From: Enterobacter chengduensis
Lineage (GTDB): Bacteria > Pseudomonadota > Gammaproteobacteria > Enterobacterales > Enterobacteriaceae
Length of the DNA stretch: 64,000 nt
NCBI RefSeq assembly: GCF_001984825.2
Contig: NZ_CP043318.1
Location: 1,426,001-1,490,000 of the forward strand
Reading direction: 5' to 3'
Shown piece by piece: positions 28,299 through 38,333 of this stretch. The notes under the pieces were generated by a model that did no database searches, was not told the DNA's origin, and saw nothing but the letters and a program-made list of their open reading frames with translations. The position numbers and the translations under genes are program-made. Positions within the stretch are counted from its first letter, which is position 1. Each line of letters begins with the position of its first letter.

Positions 28299-29540
28299 AT
28301 GTCTGCATTACCTCAACCCGAATACAGCCGCAACATGCGGCTGATTGGCCATAGCGACCAGGGCGGTCGTCCGGACGGCGTGCAGCTTATGGTCCATCGC
28401 GGTTTCGCCTATATCGGCCATATGGTGTCGCAGGGCTTTTCGATTGTCGACGTGCGCGACCCGAAAAAACCGAAAGCGGCGGGCTACGTGCCCGCGCCGC
28501 CCGGCACCTGGAACGTGCACCTCCAGGCGCATGACGACCTGCTGCTGGTCATCAACGCCCGGGATCTGTTTGCCGATGCCCGCTTTGCCGATGAGAAGGT
28601 TTACTACACCCGTCAGGTGGGGGAGACCGTCAGCGACGTGCAGGACAAAGGCTGGAGCGCCGGGCTGCGCGTCTTCGATATCTCCACCCCGGACAGGCCG
28701 CGCGAAATCGGCTTTCTGTCGCTGAACGGTATCGGGATCCACCGCATCTGGTACGTCGGCGGGCGCTGGGCGTACGTCTCGGCGCTCATCGACGGCTTTA
28801 CCGACTACATCTTCCTGACCATCGACCTTGCCGACCCGCGCAAGCCTGAAGTGGCGGGGCGCTGGTGGCTGCCGGGGATGAATCAGGCCGAAGGCGAAAA
28901 GCCGAACTGGCCGGAAGGCAAACGCTACGCGCTCCATCACGCGATTATCGCGGGGGATACCGCCTACGGCAGCTGGCGCGACGGCGGCCTGACGCTGCTG
29001 GACGTGAAGGATCGTACCCAGCCTAAGCTCATTAGCCACCGTAACTGGAGTCCGCCGTTTGGCGGCGGCACGCACACCGCGCTGCCGCTGCCGGACCGCG
29101 AACTGCTGGTGGTGCTGGACGAAGCGGTGCTCGACAACCAGGAGGACGGGGAGAAGCTGATCTGGCTGTTTGATATCCGCGAGCCGTCGAACCCGGTCAG
29201 CATCTCGACTTTCCCGCAGCCGGATGAAACCGACTACGTGGCGAAAGGGGCGCATTTCGGCCCGCACAACCTGCACGAGAACCGGCCGGGGAGCTTTGTC
29301 AGCTCAACGCTGATTTTTGCGACGTACCAGAACGCGGGCGTGCGTGCGTATGATATTTCCAATCCGTATCGCCCGGTGGAGACCGGCGCGCTGGTGCCAG
29401 CCGCGCCGGAGAGGATGATGGATACGCGGCCAAACCGCCCGCAGGTGATCCAGTCCTGCGACGTGTTTGTGGATGCGCAGGGAATTATTTACAGCACGGA
29501 TTATAACGGCGGGCTGTCGGTGATTGAGTATTTGGGGTAA
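28299..29540 (+). CDS. LVIVD-repeat (beta-propeller) protein
   Basis: A 413-residue protein built of repeated segments such as GFSIVDVRDPKKP, GLRVFDISTPDRP, LTIDLADPRKP, LTLLDVKDRTQP, WLFDIREPSNP and RAYDISNPYRP. These are LVIVD-type blades of a predicted beta-propeller. No signal peptide is evident, so it is probably cytoplasmic. Function is not established for the family. It follows the CUT2 transporter genes and sits beside mtnK, which suggests a role with the transported sugar, possibly binding or enzymatic. It ends just before an IS481 copy. Confidence 0.8.
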   Translation: MSALPQPEYSRNMRLIGHSDQGGRPDGVQLMVHRGFAYIGHMVSQGFSIVDVRDPKKPKAAGYVPAPPGTWNVHLQAHDDLLLVINARDLFADARFADEKVYYTRQVGETVSDVQDKGWSAGLRVFDISTPDRPREIGFLSLNGIGIHRIWYVGGRWAYVSALIDGFTDYIFLTIDLADPRKPEVAGRWWLPGMNQAEGEKPNWPEGKRYALHHAIIAGDTAYGSWRDGGLTLLDVKDRTQPKLISHRNWSPPFGGGTHTALPLPDRELLVVLDEAVLDNQEDGEKLIWLFDIREPSNPVSISTFPQPDETDYVAKGAHFGPHNLHENRPGSFVSSTLIFATYQNAGVRAYDISNPYRPVETGALVPAAPERMMDTRPNRPQVIQSCDVFVDAQGIIYSTDYNGGLSVIEYLG

Positions 29541-29556
29541 GTGCGGTTTGGTGCCT

Positions 29557-29576
29557 TCACCCCGGCCCTCTCCCAC
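29557..29576. repeat. Left half of palindrome split by IS481 copy 2
   Basis: ttcaccccggccctctcccac continues, after removal of the IS and one CCCAC, into agggagaggg at 30867. The IS sits at the hairpin apex. Confidence 0.75.
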
Positions 29577-30861
29577 TGTACAGTCCGGGGACATAGTGAA
29601 CACTTGTTCGGGGACATGGTAGACACTTACAACTAAGGCATAAGAACCCGTTTATGGAGTCGCTTATGCCGTGGGATGCGAGAGATACCATGTCATTACG
29701 TACCGAGTTTGTTTTGTTCGCCTCGCAGGACGGGGCGAACATCCGTTCCCTCTGCCGCCGCTACGGCATTTCACCTGCTACCGGCTACAAGTGGCTTCAG
29801 CGCTGGGCTGTCGAGGGCGAACCCGGCCTGCAGGACCGCCCCCGCACGCCGCATCATTCCCCCAACCGCTCGTCTGACGACGTCACCGCCCTGCTGCGCA
29901 TGGCCCATGACCGTCATGAACGCTGGGGCGCCCGCAAGATTAAGCGCTGGCTGGAAGACCAGGGACACCGTATGCCTGCCTTCAGCACTGTCCATAACCT
30001 GATGGCCCGTCACGGCCTGCTGCCCGGCACGGCTCCGGGTATTCCGGCCACCGGACGGTTCGAACATGACGCCCCGAACCGGCTCTGGCAGATGGATTTT
30101 AAGGGGCACTTCCCCTTTGGCGGCGGCCGCTGCCATCCGCTCACCCTGCTCGACGACCACTCCCGTTTTTCCCTGTGCCTCACACACTGTACCGATGAAC
30201 GGCGTGAGACCGTGCAGCAACAGCTGGTCAGCGTCTTTGAACGCTACGGCCTGCCGGACCGGATGACGATGGATAACGGCTCACCGTGGGGCGACACAAC
30301 CGGCATCTGGACGGCGCTGGAGCTGTGGCTGATGCGTCTGGGTATTAAGGTGGGTCACTCCCGGCCATATCATCCGCAGACGCAGGGCAAGCTGGAGCGT
30401 TTTCACCGCAGCCTGAAGGCGGAAGTGCTGCAGGGGAAATGGTTCGCGGACAGCGGCGAGCTGCAGCGTGCCTTTGACCACTGGCGGACGGTCTATAACC
30501 TTGAACGCCCGCACGAGGCGCTGGATATGGCGGTCCCGGCCTCACGCTATCAGCCGTCTGCGCGGCAGTACAGCAGCAGCGTGACGCCCCCGGAATACGA
30601 TGAAGGTGTGCTGGTCAGGAAAGTGGATATCAGCGGGAAGCTGAGCTTACAGGGAGCCAGTCTGAATGCAGGAAAGGCGTTCAGGGGAGAACGGGTGGGG
30701 CTGAAGGAGACGCAGGAGGATGGCTGCTATGAAGTGTGGTGGTACAGCACGAAAGTGGGGGTGATCGACCTGAAGAAAAAGTCGATCACCATGGGTAAAG
30801 GATGTTAAAAAGTGTTCACCATGTCCCCGAACACCTGTCTACCATGTCCCCGGACCGTACA
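29577..30861 (+). mobile_element. IS481-family insertion sequence, copy 2
   Basis: A 1285-bp element with the same terminal repeats as copy 1 but in the opposite orientation, flanked by the 5-bp duplication CCCAC (29572-29576 and 30862-30866). It lies between the LVIVD gene and mtnK. Together with copy 3 it forms an inverted pair around mtnK-mtnA. Confidence 0.93.
29654..30808 (+). CDS. IS481-family transposase (copy 2)
   Basis: A 384-residue DDE transposase identical in sequence to copy 1 (catalytic D148, D207, E248). It is intact. Confidence 0.95.
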   Translation: MESLMPWDARDTMSLRTEFVLFASQDGANIRSLCRRYGISPATGYKWLQRWAVEGEPGLQDRPRTPHHSPNRSSDDVTALLRMAHDRHERWGARKIKRWLEDQGHRMPAFSTVHNLMARHGLLPGTAPGIPATGRFEHDAPNRLWQMDFKGHFPFGGGRCHPLTLLDDHSRFSLCLTHCTDERRETVQQQLVSVFERYGLPDRMTMDNGSPWGDTTGIWTALELWLMRLGIKVGHSRPYHPQTQGKLERFHRSLKAEVLQGKWFADSGELQRAFDHWRTVYNLERPHEALDMAVPASRYQPSARQYSSSVTPPEYDEGVLVRKVDISGKLSLQGASLNAGKAFRGERVGLKETQEDGCYEVWWYSTKVGVIDLKKKSITMGKGC

Positions 30862-30892
30862 CCCACAGGGAGAGGGAGAAAACCAAATGTAA

Positions 30893-32092
30893 TCAGCTGT
30901 ACTGCCGCACGCGTGCCACCAGATCTTCGGCGCTGTCGATGCGCTCGGCAATGACAATCAGTGCCTTGCCGAGCGTAATCGCGTGGCGCAGGCATTCGTG
31001 GCGCATGGCGTCATCCTGGATGGTGTCAATATCCGCCACGTGGGAAAGCCCGACGCTGCGGCGAATGAGCTCGGTGCCGCAGAAGCCAATGGCGTCATGC
31101 CAGACCTTTTTCAGGAACGCGGAGGCGTAGCCCGGCGCGCCGAGCGCGGCGTCGCGCGCTTTCTCGTTTGCCAGCGCCTGGAAGCGCTCCGCGAAGGTGT
31201 TCCACAGCGCCTGAATATCGGTCAGGCGCTGCTCGCGCGCGGCGGCGGCATCGCGAATGCCCAGATGCCCCGGCAGGCCGCAGAAGTTGAGCAGCAGGTT
31301 GCCGATAGCGGTGCCGACGTCAAAGCCAATCGGCCCGAAATAGCCGAACTCGGCGTCGATGGCCTTCAGGCTGCCGTCCGCCACAAAAATCGACCCGCTG
31401 TGGATATCACCGTGCAGCAGCGCCTCGGCGTGCGAGAAGAAGCGGTGCTTCAGGGAGGCCACGGCAACCTTAAGCTGGGCGTCATCGCGCAGGGCGGCGA
31501 CGTCACTTTCCAGCTCGGCCGGGTAGCTGTTGCGTTCGTGGATCTGATACGGATCGTTGAAGAACAGATCTTCGGTGATCTCGCACATCTCCGGGTTGAT
31601 GAATTTCGCCACCTGCGCTTTCTTCTCGTGCGGGTGCAGGTAAAAGTCGCTGGTGTGGAACAGCGCGTGCGCGAGGTATTCACCCAGCTGACGCGCCGCC
31701 TGCGGGTAATAAATGTTTTTAATCAGCTCGCCGCGCCAGATGCGATGGCTGGAGAGATCTTCCATCACCATCACCGCCAGCTCCGGGTCGAAGTGGTGGA
31801 TTTTCACGGTGTGCTGCGGGCTGTGCCGGTAGTGTTCGACCAGGGTTTGCGCCTCCAGACGGGCGCGGTCCAGCGTCAGCGGCCACGACTCGCCGACGCA
31901 GCGCACGTAGGGCAGCGCCTGCTTGACGATGATGCGGCTCACGCCCGCGCTGTCGAAGATTTTGAACACCAGATTGAGGTTGCCGTCGCCTACTTCCTGC
32001 GCCTCTACCAGCGTTAACGGATCGTCAAGGCCGCCAAACTGCCTGGCATACTCCACGGCGTCCTGAGCGGTAAAGGTACGGTATTGCGACAT
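30893..32092 (-). CDS. mtnK: 5-methylthioribose kinase
   Basis: A 399-residue kinase phosphorylating methylthioribose at C1, the first step that commits it to the salvage pathway. It has a choline-kinase-like fold with catalytic [12 protein letters not shown] (residue ~230) and the metal-binding [11 protein letters not shown] (~250), as in known MtnK. It is divergent from mtnA across a MetJ operator, and its 3' end abuts IS481 copy 2, which leaves the coding sequence intact. Confidence 0.97.
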   Translation of the reverse strand: MSQYRTFTAQDAVEYARQFGGLDDPLTLVEAQEVGDGNLNLVFKIFDSAGVSRIIVKQALPYVRCVGESWPLTLDRARLEAQTLVEHYRHSPQHTVKIHHFDPELAVMVMEDLSSHRIWRGELIKNIYYPQAARQLGEYLAHALFHTSDFYLHPHEKKAQVAKFINPEMCEITEDLFFNDPYQIHERNSYPAELESDVAALRDDAQLKVAVASLKHRFFSHAEALLHGDIHSGSIFVADGSLKAIDAEFGYFGPIGFDVGTAIGNLLLNFCGLPGHLGIRDAAAAREQRLTDIQALWNTFAERFQALANEKARDAALGAPGYASAFLKKVWHDAIGFCGTELIRRSVGLSHVADIDTIQDDAMRHECLRHAITLGKALIVIAERIDSAEDLVARVRQYS

Positions 32093-32119
32093 GGCCTGCT
32101 CCTCACGAGATTGCTAATA

Positions 32120-32143
32120 AAGACATGTAGACGTCTATACATC
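32120..32143. promoter_or_regulatory. MetJ operator, mtnK/mtnA
   Basis: Tandem 8-bp met boxes: agacatgt (6/8), agacgtct (8/8) and atacatct (6/8) against AGACGTCT, with a weaker fourth after. They lie in the 104-bp gap between divergent mtnK and mtnA. Repression by MetJ-SAM is expected. Confidence 0.88.
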
Positions 32144-32196
32144 TGGATTTCATCCTGACACAATGTGCTACAACAACGCAACAGGGAATTAACGAC

Positions 32197-33213
32197 ATGC
32201 AGACATTACAGACGACCAGCCTGCGGGTGGCGGATAATCAGCTCTTTATTCTCGACCAGCAGGCGCTTCCGCAGGAGAAACGCTGGCTGGAGGCCTCGAC
32301 GGTGGAGGCGCTGGTGGGGCATATCCATGCTCTGCGGGTGCGCGGCGCGCCGCTGATTGGTCTCTCTGCAAGCCTGCTGCTGGCCCTGCTGGCGGAAAAC
32401 GGCAAAAGCCGCGACGAGCTGGCGGCGGCGCTGGAAGCCCTGCGCGCGTCTCGCCCGACGGCGGTGAACCTGATGAACAACCTCGACCGCATGAAGCTGG
32501 CGCTCTGGCAGGAAGATTTCGTTTCGGCGCTGGTGGCGGAGGCGCTGCGCCTGATTGACGAAGACAAACGACTCTGTGACGCGATTGCGAAAGCGGGCAG
32601 CGCGCTGGTGAAGCCCGGCAGCCGGCTGCTGACCCACTGCAACACCGGCGGCCTGGCAACGGCGGGTGTCGGCACCGCGCTAGGCGTGATTGCCCGGGCG
32701 CATCAGGAAGGCAACGTGAGCAACGTCTGGGTGGATGAAACCCGTCCGCTCTTACAGGGCGGCAGGCTGACGGCGTGGGAGCTCGGCGAGCTGGGGGTGC
32801 CGTATCGGCTTATTACCGACTCCATGGCCGCCAGCCTGATGGCGAAAGGGCAGGTAGACGCCGTGTGGGTAGGCGCAGATCGTATTGCCGCCAACGGCGA
32901 CGTGGCGAACAAGATTGGGACCTATTCTCTGGCGGTGCTGGCGAAATTCCACGGCATTCCGTTCTACGTTGCCGCGCCGCAAACGACACTCGACCCGAAC
33001 TGCCCGAACGGTGACGCGATACCGATTGAGCAACGCGCCGCCAGCGAGGTGACGGGCGTCGCGGGGAGCTTTGGCGCGGTGCAGTGGGCGCCAGTAGACG
33101 CGCAGGTCTACAATCCGGCATTTGACGTTACGCCAGCCTCGCTGATTAGCGGCTGGGTGCTGGATACGGGCGTGGTCACGCCGCAAGAGGTCGCGGAAGG
33201 GAAATTTGCCTGA
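32197..33213 (+). CDS. mtnA: S-methyl-5-thioribose-1-phosphate isomerase
   Basis: A 338-residue aldose-ketose isomerase of the eIF2B-like family converting methylthioribose-1-P to methylthioribulose-1-P. It has [12 protein letters not shown] (~50), [12 protein letters not shown] with the catalytic Cys (~148), and [20 protein letters not shown] with the catalytic Asp (~228). It is divergent from mtnK and shares its MetJ operator. Confidence 0.97.
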   Translation: MQTLQTTSLRVADNQLFILDQQALPQEKRWLEASTVEALVGHIHALRVRGAPLIGLSASLLLALLAENGKSRDELAAALEALRASRPTAVNLMNNLDRMKLALWQEDFVSALVAEALRLIDEDKRLCDAIAKAGSALVKPGSRLLTHCNTGGLATAGVGTALGVIARAHQEGNVSNVWVDETRPLLQGGRLTAWELGELGVPYRLITDSMAASLMAKGQVDAVWVGADRIAANGDVANKIGTYSLAVLAKFHGIPFYVAAPQTTLDPNCPNGDAIPIEQRAASEVTGVAGSFGAVQWAPVDAQVYNPAFDVTPASLISGWVLDTGVVTPQEVAEGKFA

Positions 33214-33255
33214 GCCGGGCTATCCTTTAAGGGTTTCCCTTTAGAGGACATCATC

Positions 33256-33726
33256 GTGACGCTCGATCCTGAAACTGACTTAAAGCTGGAGCGCGTGGTG
33301 GATGCACCGCGCGACATGCTGTGGCTCTGCTGGACCACGCCAGAGCACATCAAAAACTTCTTCATTCCTGCTCCCCATAAGGTGACCGAATGCGAGCTCG
33401 ATCTGCGCGTGGGCGGGCGGTTCAACACCGTGTTTGAGGTGGACGGGCAGCGGATGGATAACCGGGGCGTCTTCCTGGAAATCGACCCGGGGAAAAAGCT
33501 GGTCTTTACCGACGGCTATACCGAAGGCTGGAAACCGGCCGAGAAGCCGTTTATGACGGCGATCCTGCTGCTGGAAGATGTGGGCGAGGGCAAGACCCGC
33601 TACACGGCGATAGCGCGTCACCCAACGAAGGAAATCCGCGAGCAGCATGAGCAGATGGGCTTCCACGAAGGGTGGGGGATTGTGCTGGATCAGCTGGTGG
33701 GGTATGTGAAGGGACTGGAGCGTTGA
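33256..33726 (+). CDS. SRPBCC/AHSA1-domain protein
   Basis: A 156-residue single-domain START/Bet v1-like protein of the AHSA1 type, starting at GTG (MTLDPETDLKLERVVDAPRDMLW). The pattern WTTPEHIKNFF and the C-terminal WGIVLDQLVGYVKGL are typical. Function is unknown; relatives bind hydrophobic ligands. It follows mtnA by 42 bp and may be co-transcribed. The stop codon's last base begins the inferred target sequence of the IS110 element. Confidence 0.85.
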   Translation: MTLDPETDLKLERVVDAPRDMLWLCWTTPEHIKNFFIPAPHKVTECELDLRVGGRFNTVFEVDGQRMDNRGVFLEIDPGKKLVFTDGYTEGWKPAEKPFMTAILLLEDVGEGKTRYTAIARHPTKEIREQHEQMGFHEGWGIVLDQLVGYVKGLER

Positions 33727-33752
33727 AGCCCGAGCGGCCTGATGCCCTTGTA

Positions 33753-33764
33753 TGTTTAAAGTCA
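33753..33764 (+). repeat. IS110 element left subterminal inverted repeat
   Basis: TGTTTAAAGTCA is the exact reverse complement of TGACTTTAAACA at 34899-34910, just after the transposase stop. Confidence 0.85.
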
Positions 33765-34887
<1,123 letters not shown>

Positions 34888-34898
34888 TCGTCAGCTGT

Positions 34899-34910
34899 TG
34901 ACTTTAAACA
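34899..34910 (-). repeat. IS110 element right subterminal inverted repeat
   Basis: TGACTTTAAACA, the perfect partner of 33753-33764, ends 6 bp before the inferred right end. Confidence 0.85.
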
Positions 34911-34916
34911 CAGCTG

Positions 34917-34938
34917 CTCACCCCGACCCTCTCCCACA
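34917..34938. repeat. Left half of palindrome split by IS481 copy 3
   Basis: ctcaccccgaccctctcccaca rejoins gggagaggg at 36230 when the IS and one copy of CCCACA are removed. Its first bases also form the right flank of the IS110 insertion. Confidence 0.75.
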
Positions 34939-36223
34939 TGTACGGTCCGGGGACATGGTAGACAGGTGTTCGGGGACATGGTGAACACTTTTTAACATCC
35001 TTTACCCATGGTGATCGACTTTTTCTTCAGGTCGATCACCCCCACTTTCGTGCTGTACCACCACACTTCATAGCAGCCATCCTCCTGCGTCTCCTTCAGC
35101 CCCACCCGTTCTCCCCTGAACGCCTTTCCTGCATTCAGACTGGCTCCCTGTAAGCTCAGCTTCCCGCTGATATCCACTTTCCTGACCAGCACACCTTCAT
35201 CGTATTCCGGGGGCGTCACGCTGCCGCTGTACTGCCGCGCAGACGGCTGATAGCGTGAGGCCGGGACCGCCATATCCAGCGCCTCGTGCGGGCGTTCAAG
35301 GTTATAGACCGTCCGCCAGTGGTCAAAGGCACGCTGCAGCTCGCCGCTGTCCGCGAACCATTTCCCCTGCAGCACTTCCGCCTTCAGGCTGCGGTGAAAA
35401 CGCTCCAGCTTGCCCTGCGTCTGCGGATGATATGGCCGGGAGTGACCCACCTTAATACCCAGACGCATCAGCCACAGCTCCAGCGCCGTCCAGATGCCGG
35501 TTGTGTCGCCCCACGGTGAGCCGTTATCCATCGTCATCCGGTCCGGCAGGCCGTAGCGTTCAAAGACGCTGACCAGCTGTTGCTGCACGGTCTCACGCCG
35601 TTCATCGGTACAGTGTGTGAGGCACAGGGAAAAACGGGAGTGGTCGTCGAGCAGGGTGAGCGGATGGCAGCGGCCGCCGCCAAAGGGGAAGTGCCCCTTA
35701 AAATCCATCTGCCAGAGCCGGTTCGGGGCGTCATGTTCGAACCGTCCGGTGGCCGGAATACCCGGAGCCGTGCCGGGCAGCAGGCCGTGACGGGCCATCA
35801 GGTTATGGACAGTGCTGAAGGCAGGCATACGGTGTCCCTGGTCTTCCAGCCAGCGCTTAATCTTGCGGGCGCCCCAGCGTTCATGACGGTCATGGGCCAT
35901 GCGCAGCAGGGCGGTGACGTCGTCAGACGAGCGGTTGGGGGAATGATGCGGCGTGCGGGGGCGGTCCTGCAGGCCGGGTTCGCCCTCGACAGCCCAGCGC
36001 TGAAGCCACTTGTAGCCGGTAGCAGGTGAAATGCCGTAGCGGCGGCAGAGGGAACGGATGTTCGCCCCGTCCTGCGAGGCGAACAAAACAAACTCGGTAC
36101 GTAATGACATGGTATCTCTCGCATCCCACGGCATAAGCGACTCCATAAACGGGTTCTTATGCCTTAGTTGTAAGTGTCTACCATGTCCCCGAACAAGTGT
36201 TCACTATGTCCCCGGACTGTACA
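34939..36223 (-). mobile_element. IS481-family insertion sequence, copy 3
   Basis: A 1285-bp element in the same orientation as copy 1, flanked by the 6-bp duplication CCCACA (34933-34938 and 36224-36229). It lies between the IS110 element and mtnD. Confidence 0.93.
34992..36146 (-). CDS. IS481-family transposase (copy 3)
   Basis: A 384-residue DDE transposase with the same catalytic residues as copies 1 and 2. The one amino-acid difference noticed is Gly for Ser in the QYSGSV segment of the C-terminal third (base change near 35224). It is intact. Confidence 0.95.
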   Translation of the reverse strand: MESLMPWDARDTMSLRTEFVLFASQDGANIRSLCRRYGISPATGYKWLQRWAVEGEPGLQDRPRTPHHSPNRSSDDVTALLRMAHDRHERWGARKIKRWLEDQGHRMPAFSTVHNLMARHGLLPGTAPGIPATGRFEHDAPNRLWQMDFKGHFPFGGGRCHPLTLLDDHSRFSLCLTHCTDERRETVQQQLVSVFERYGLPDRMTMDNGSPWGDTTGIWTALELWLMRLGIKVGHSRPYHPQTQGKLERFHRSLKAEVLQGKWFADSGELQRAFDHWRTVYNLERPHEALDMAVPASRYQPSARQYSGSVTPPEYDEGVLVRKVDISGKLSLQGASLNAGKAFRGERVGLKETQEDGCYEVWWYSTKVGVIDLKKKSITMGKGC

Positions 36224-36246
36224 CCCACAGGGAGAGGGAGAAAAGA

Positions 36247-36789
36247 TCAGGCCAGGCGCGGATACGCATCCGCAATGGCGTCACCGGTAAATTGCGCCAC
36301 CCAGCCTTCCGGGTTATCGAAAATACGAATGGCGGTAAAGTTCGGCTCTGAGCCCATATCAAACCAGTGCGGCGTGCCCGCGGGCACGGAGATCAGGTCG
36401 TTTTTCTCGCACAAGACCTGATATACCTCATCGCCAATGTGCAGGCAGAACAAGCCCGCGCCTTCGACGAAAAAGCGCACTTCGTCTTCGCCGTGGGTGT
36501 GTTCGTTCAGGAACTTCGCGCGCAGCGCCTCTTTCTGCGGGTTGTCGGCGCGCAGGCTGATCACGTCCCAGCTCTGATAGCCTTTCTCTGCCACCAGCCT
36601 GTCGATCGCGTGCTGATAGGCGTCGATCACCGCGTCGGGAGCTGGATCGTGTCCTAAATCACGGTCAGCCGCCCAGCGTTCGAAGCGCACGCCCTTAGCG
36701 TTGAGCCGTTGGGCAATCTCGGCGGCGTCGGTGCTGTGCCACAGCGGCTGGCTGGCGTCTTTGTCGGAATAAACGGTCAATGCGCTCAT
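36247..36789 (-). CDS. mtnD: Acireductone dioxygenase
   Basis: A 180-residue cupin enzyme that oxidises acireductone to the 2-keto acid of methionine (Fe form) or off-pathway products (Ni form). Metal ligands are visible in [12 protein letters not shown] (His, His, Glu near residues 97-103) and the His of GTPHWFD (~140). Its start overlaps the mtnC stop by 4 bp. It is the last gene of mtnBCD. Confidence 0.97.
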   Translation of the reverse strand: MSALTVYSDKDASQPLWHSTDAAEIAQRLNAKGVRFERWAADRDLGHDPAPDAVIDAYQHAIDRLVAEKGYQSWDVISLRADNPQKEALRAKFLNEHTHGEDEVRFFVEGAGLFCLHIGDEVYQVLCEKNDLISVPAGTPHWFDMGSEPNFTAIRIFDNPEGWVAQFTGDAIADAYPRLA

Positions 36790-37475
36790 GAAGGGATCTG
36801 CTCCGGATTAATCTCGTCAAACTGGTGGACCTGATGGTGGTGGCTTGCGCCGTCATCATCACCGCGAATCAGCTGCAGGGTACGAAAACCTGCCCGTTCA
36901 GCCGCGTCCAGCTCCTGATGAATATCGGACAGGAACAGGATCTGCGACGGGGCGATGCCCGTTTGCGCCGCAATGTTTTGATAAGACTGCACCTCGCGCT
37001 TGGCGCCGATGTGGGTATCAAAATAGCCGCTGAACAGATGAGTAATATCACCTTCGTCGCTGTAGCCAAATAACAGTTTCTGCGCGGCGACGGAGCCAGA
37101 GGAATAAACATAGAGATCAATCCCTTGCGCTTTCCATTTTTCCAGCGCGGGCAGCACGTCCGGGTAGAGGTGGCCGGTAAAGTCGCCGTTGACGTAGCCG
37201 TCGTGCCAGATGATCCCCTGCAGCGCTTTGAGCGCCGTGGACTTGCGGTCTTCATCCATAAAGGCAAACAGGGCGTCGATTAGCTCGCCTACGCTGGCGT
37301 GCGGGTTGTCGATTTCATCACGCAGGTTGTCCAGAATGGATTTCACCGGCTCGGCGTACTGCTGCGCGGTCACGAAGGCCGCCAGCCGCTCACGCGCGTA
37401 GGGGAACAAAACATCATGGACAAAACGAATATCGCTGGTGGTCCCTTCAATATCCGTCACAATCGCGCGAATCAT
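36786..37475 (-). CDS. mtnC: Enolase-phosphatase E1
   Basis: A 229-residue HAD-family bifunctional enzyme that enolises and dephosphorylates 2,3-diketo-5-methylthiopentyl-1-P. The nucleophile motif is [12 protein letters not shown] at residues 8-19, [14 protein letters not shown] supplies motif II, and [14 protein letters not shown] motif III. It overlaps mtnB upstream and mtnD downstream by 4 bp. Confidence 0.97.
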   Translation of the reverse strand: MIRAIVTDIEGTTSDIRFVHDVLFPYARERLAAFVTAQQYAEPVKSILDNLRDEIDNPHASVGELIDALFAFMDEDRKSTALKALQGIIWHDGYVNGDFTGHLYPDVLPALEKWKAQGIDLYVYSSGSVAAQKLLFGYSDEGDITHLFSGYFDTHIGAKREVQSYQNIAAQTGIAPSQILFLSDIHQELDAAERAGFRTLQLIRGDDDGASHHHQVHQFDEINPEQIPS

Positions 37476-38086
37476 ACTCTCTCCAGTTGGCGTAAACGCA
37501 TTTCACATTCAAACAGGAATTCCAGTCCTTCCAGATGACGGCGGGCTTCGGCCACATCGCGTCCCCAGCAGGTTAAGCCATGACCGCGCAGAAGAAAACC
37601 ATAATTAAGCGGGCGTTCCTGCGCGTAATGGGCGATTCGCGAGGCGAGGGCGTCGATATCCTGGTCGTTATCAAACACCGGGATGGATACGGTATCCCGA
37701 TGCGTGGTCTGTCCGGTAAGCGATTTTTGCATCTCAAAGCCGCTGATGTTGAGCTCGGCTTCTTTGACCAGGCGGGACAGCACCGTGGCGTTAACCGTAT
37801 GAACGTGCAGGACGGCGTTGGCTTCCGGGAACAGGCGATAAATCAGCGTGTGCAGGCCGGTTTCCGCCGACGGTTTACGACCGGACGGCGCGCGGTTGGT
37901 GGCGATTTCCACCTGCAGAAAGTCATCGGTCGTGAGGCGACCTTTGTCTTTACCCGATTCGCTGAGCCAGCACAGATGTTCGTCCTGACGTAGCGACATG
38001 TTGCCGCCGGTGGCGGGTGCCCAGCCTTTGGCGCCAATCCAGCGGCAGGCATCAACAAGTTGTGTGAGTTGCAGGTTGTCTGTCAT
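37472..38086 (-). CDS. mtnB: Methylthioribulose-1-phosphate dehydratase
   Basis: A 204-residue class II aldolase-fold zinc enzyme. Zinc ligands are in [14 protein letters not shown] (~97) and [11 protein letters not shown] (~168), with the substrate segment ATGGNMSLR near the N-terminus. It is the first gene of mtnBCD. Only 38 bp separate its start from an ERIC element that lies between it and the met boxes. Confidence 0.97.
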   Translation of the reverse strand: MTDNLQLTQLVDACRWIGAKGWAPATGGNMSLRQDEHLCWLSESGKDKGRLTTDDFLQVEIATNRAPSGRKPSAETGLHTLIYRLFPEANAVLHVHTVNATVLSRLVKEAELNISGFEMQKSLTGQTTHRDTVSIPVFDNDQDIDALASRIAHYAQERPLNYGFLLRGHGLTCWGRDVAEARRHLEGLEFLFECEMRLRQLERV

Positions 38087-38124
38087 TTCCTTTTACCCTC
38101 TCGGCCAGGAATATTCATATTGTT

Positions 38125-38251
38125 TATACCCGTCATACTTCAAGTTGCAGGTGCGTTGGCTGCACTCACTCACCCCAGTCACGTACTTATGTACGCTCCC
38201 GGGGATTCGTTCCCTTGCCGCCTTCCTGCAACTCGAATTATTTAGGGTATA
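38125..38251. repeat. ERIC element, 127 bp
   Basis: A full-length enterobacterial repetitive intergenic consensus, from tataccc...to...ggtata, including the recognisable core ctcaccccagtcacgtacttatgtacgctcc... in two complementary arms. It is bounded by TA and ends exactly at the first base of a perfect met box. If transcribed it would be a long hairpin in the mtnBCD leader. Confidence 0.85.
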
Positions 38252-38266
38252 GACGTCTAAGCGTCT
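38251..38266. promoter_or_regulatory. MetJ operator, mtnBCD/ybdL
   Basis: Adjacent met boxes agacgtct (8/8) and aagcgtct (6/8), with a weaker tgattgct next. It lies 68 bp before the ybdL ATG and, across the ERIC, 165 bp before mtnB. Confidence 0.85.
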
Positions 38267-38333
38267 TGATTGCTAAAGACTAACATCGTGTTATAGTGTC
38301 AGCAACATAAGTATTACAAGCAGGCACAACATA

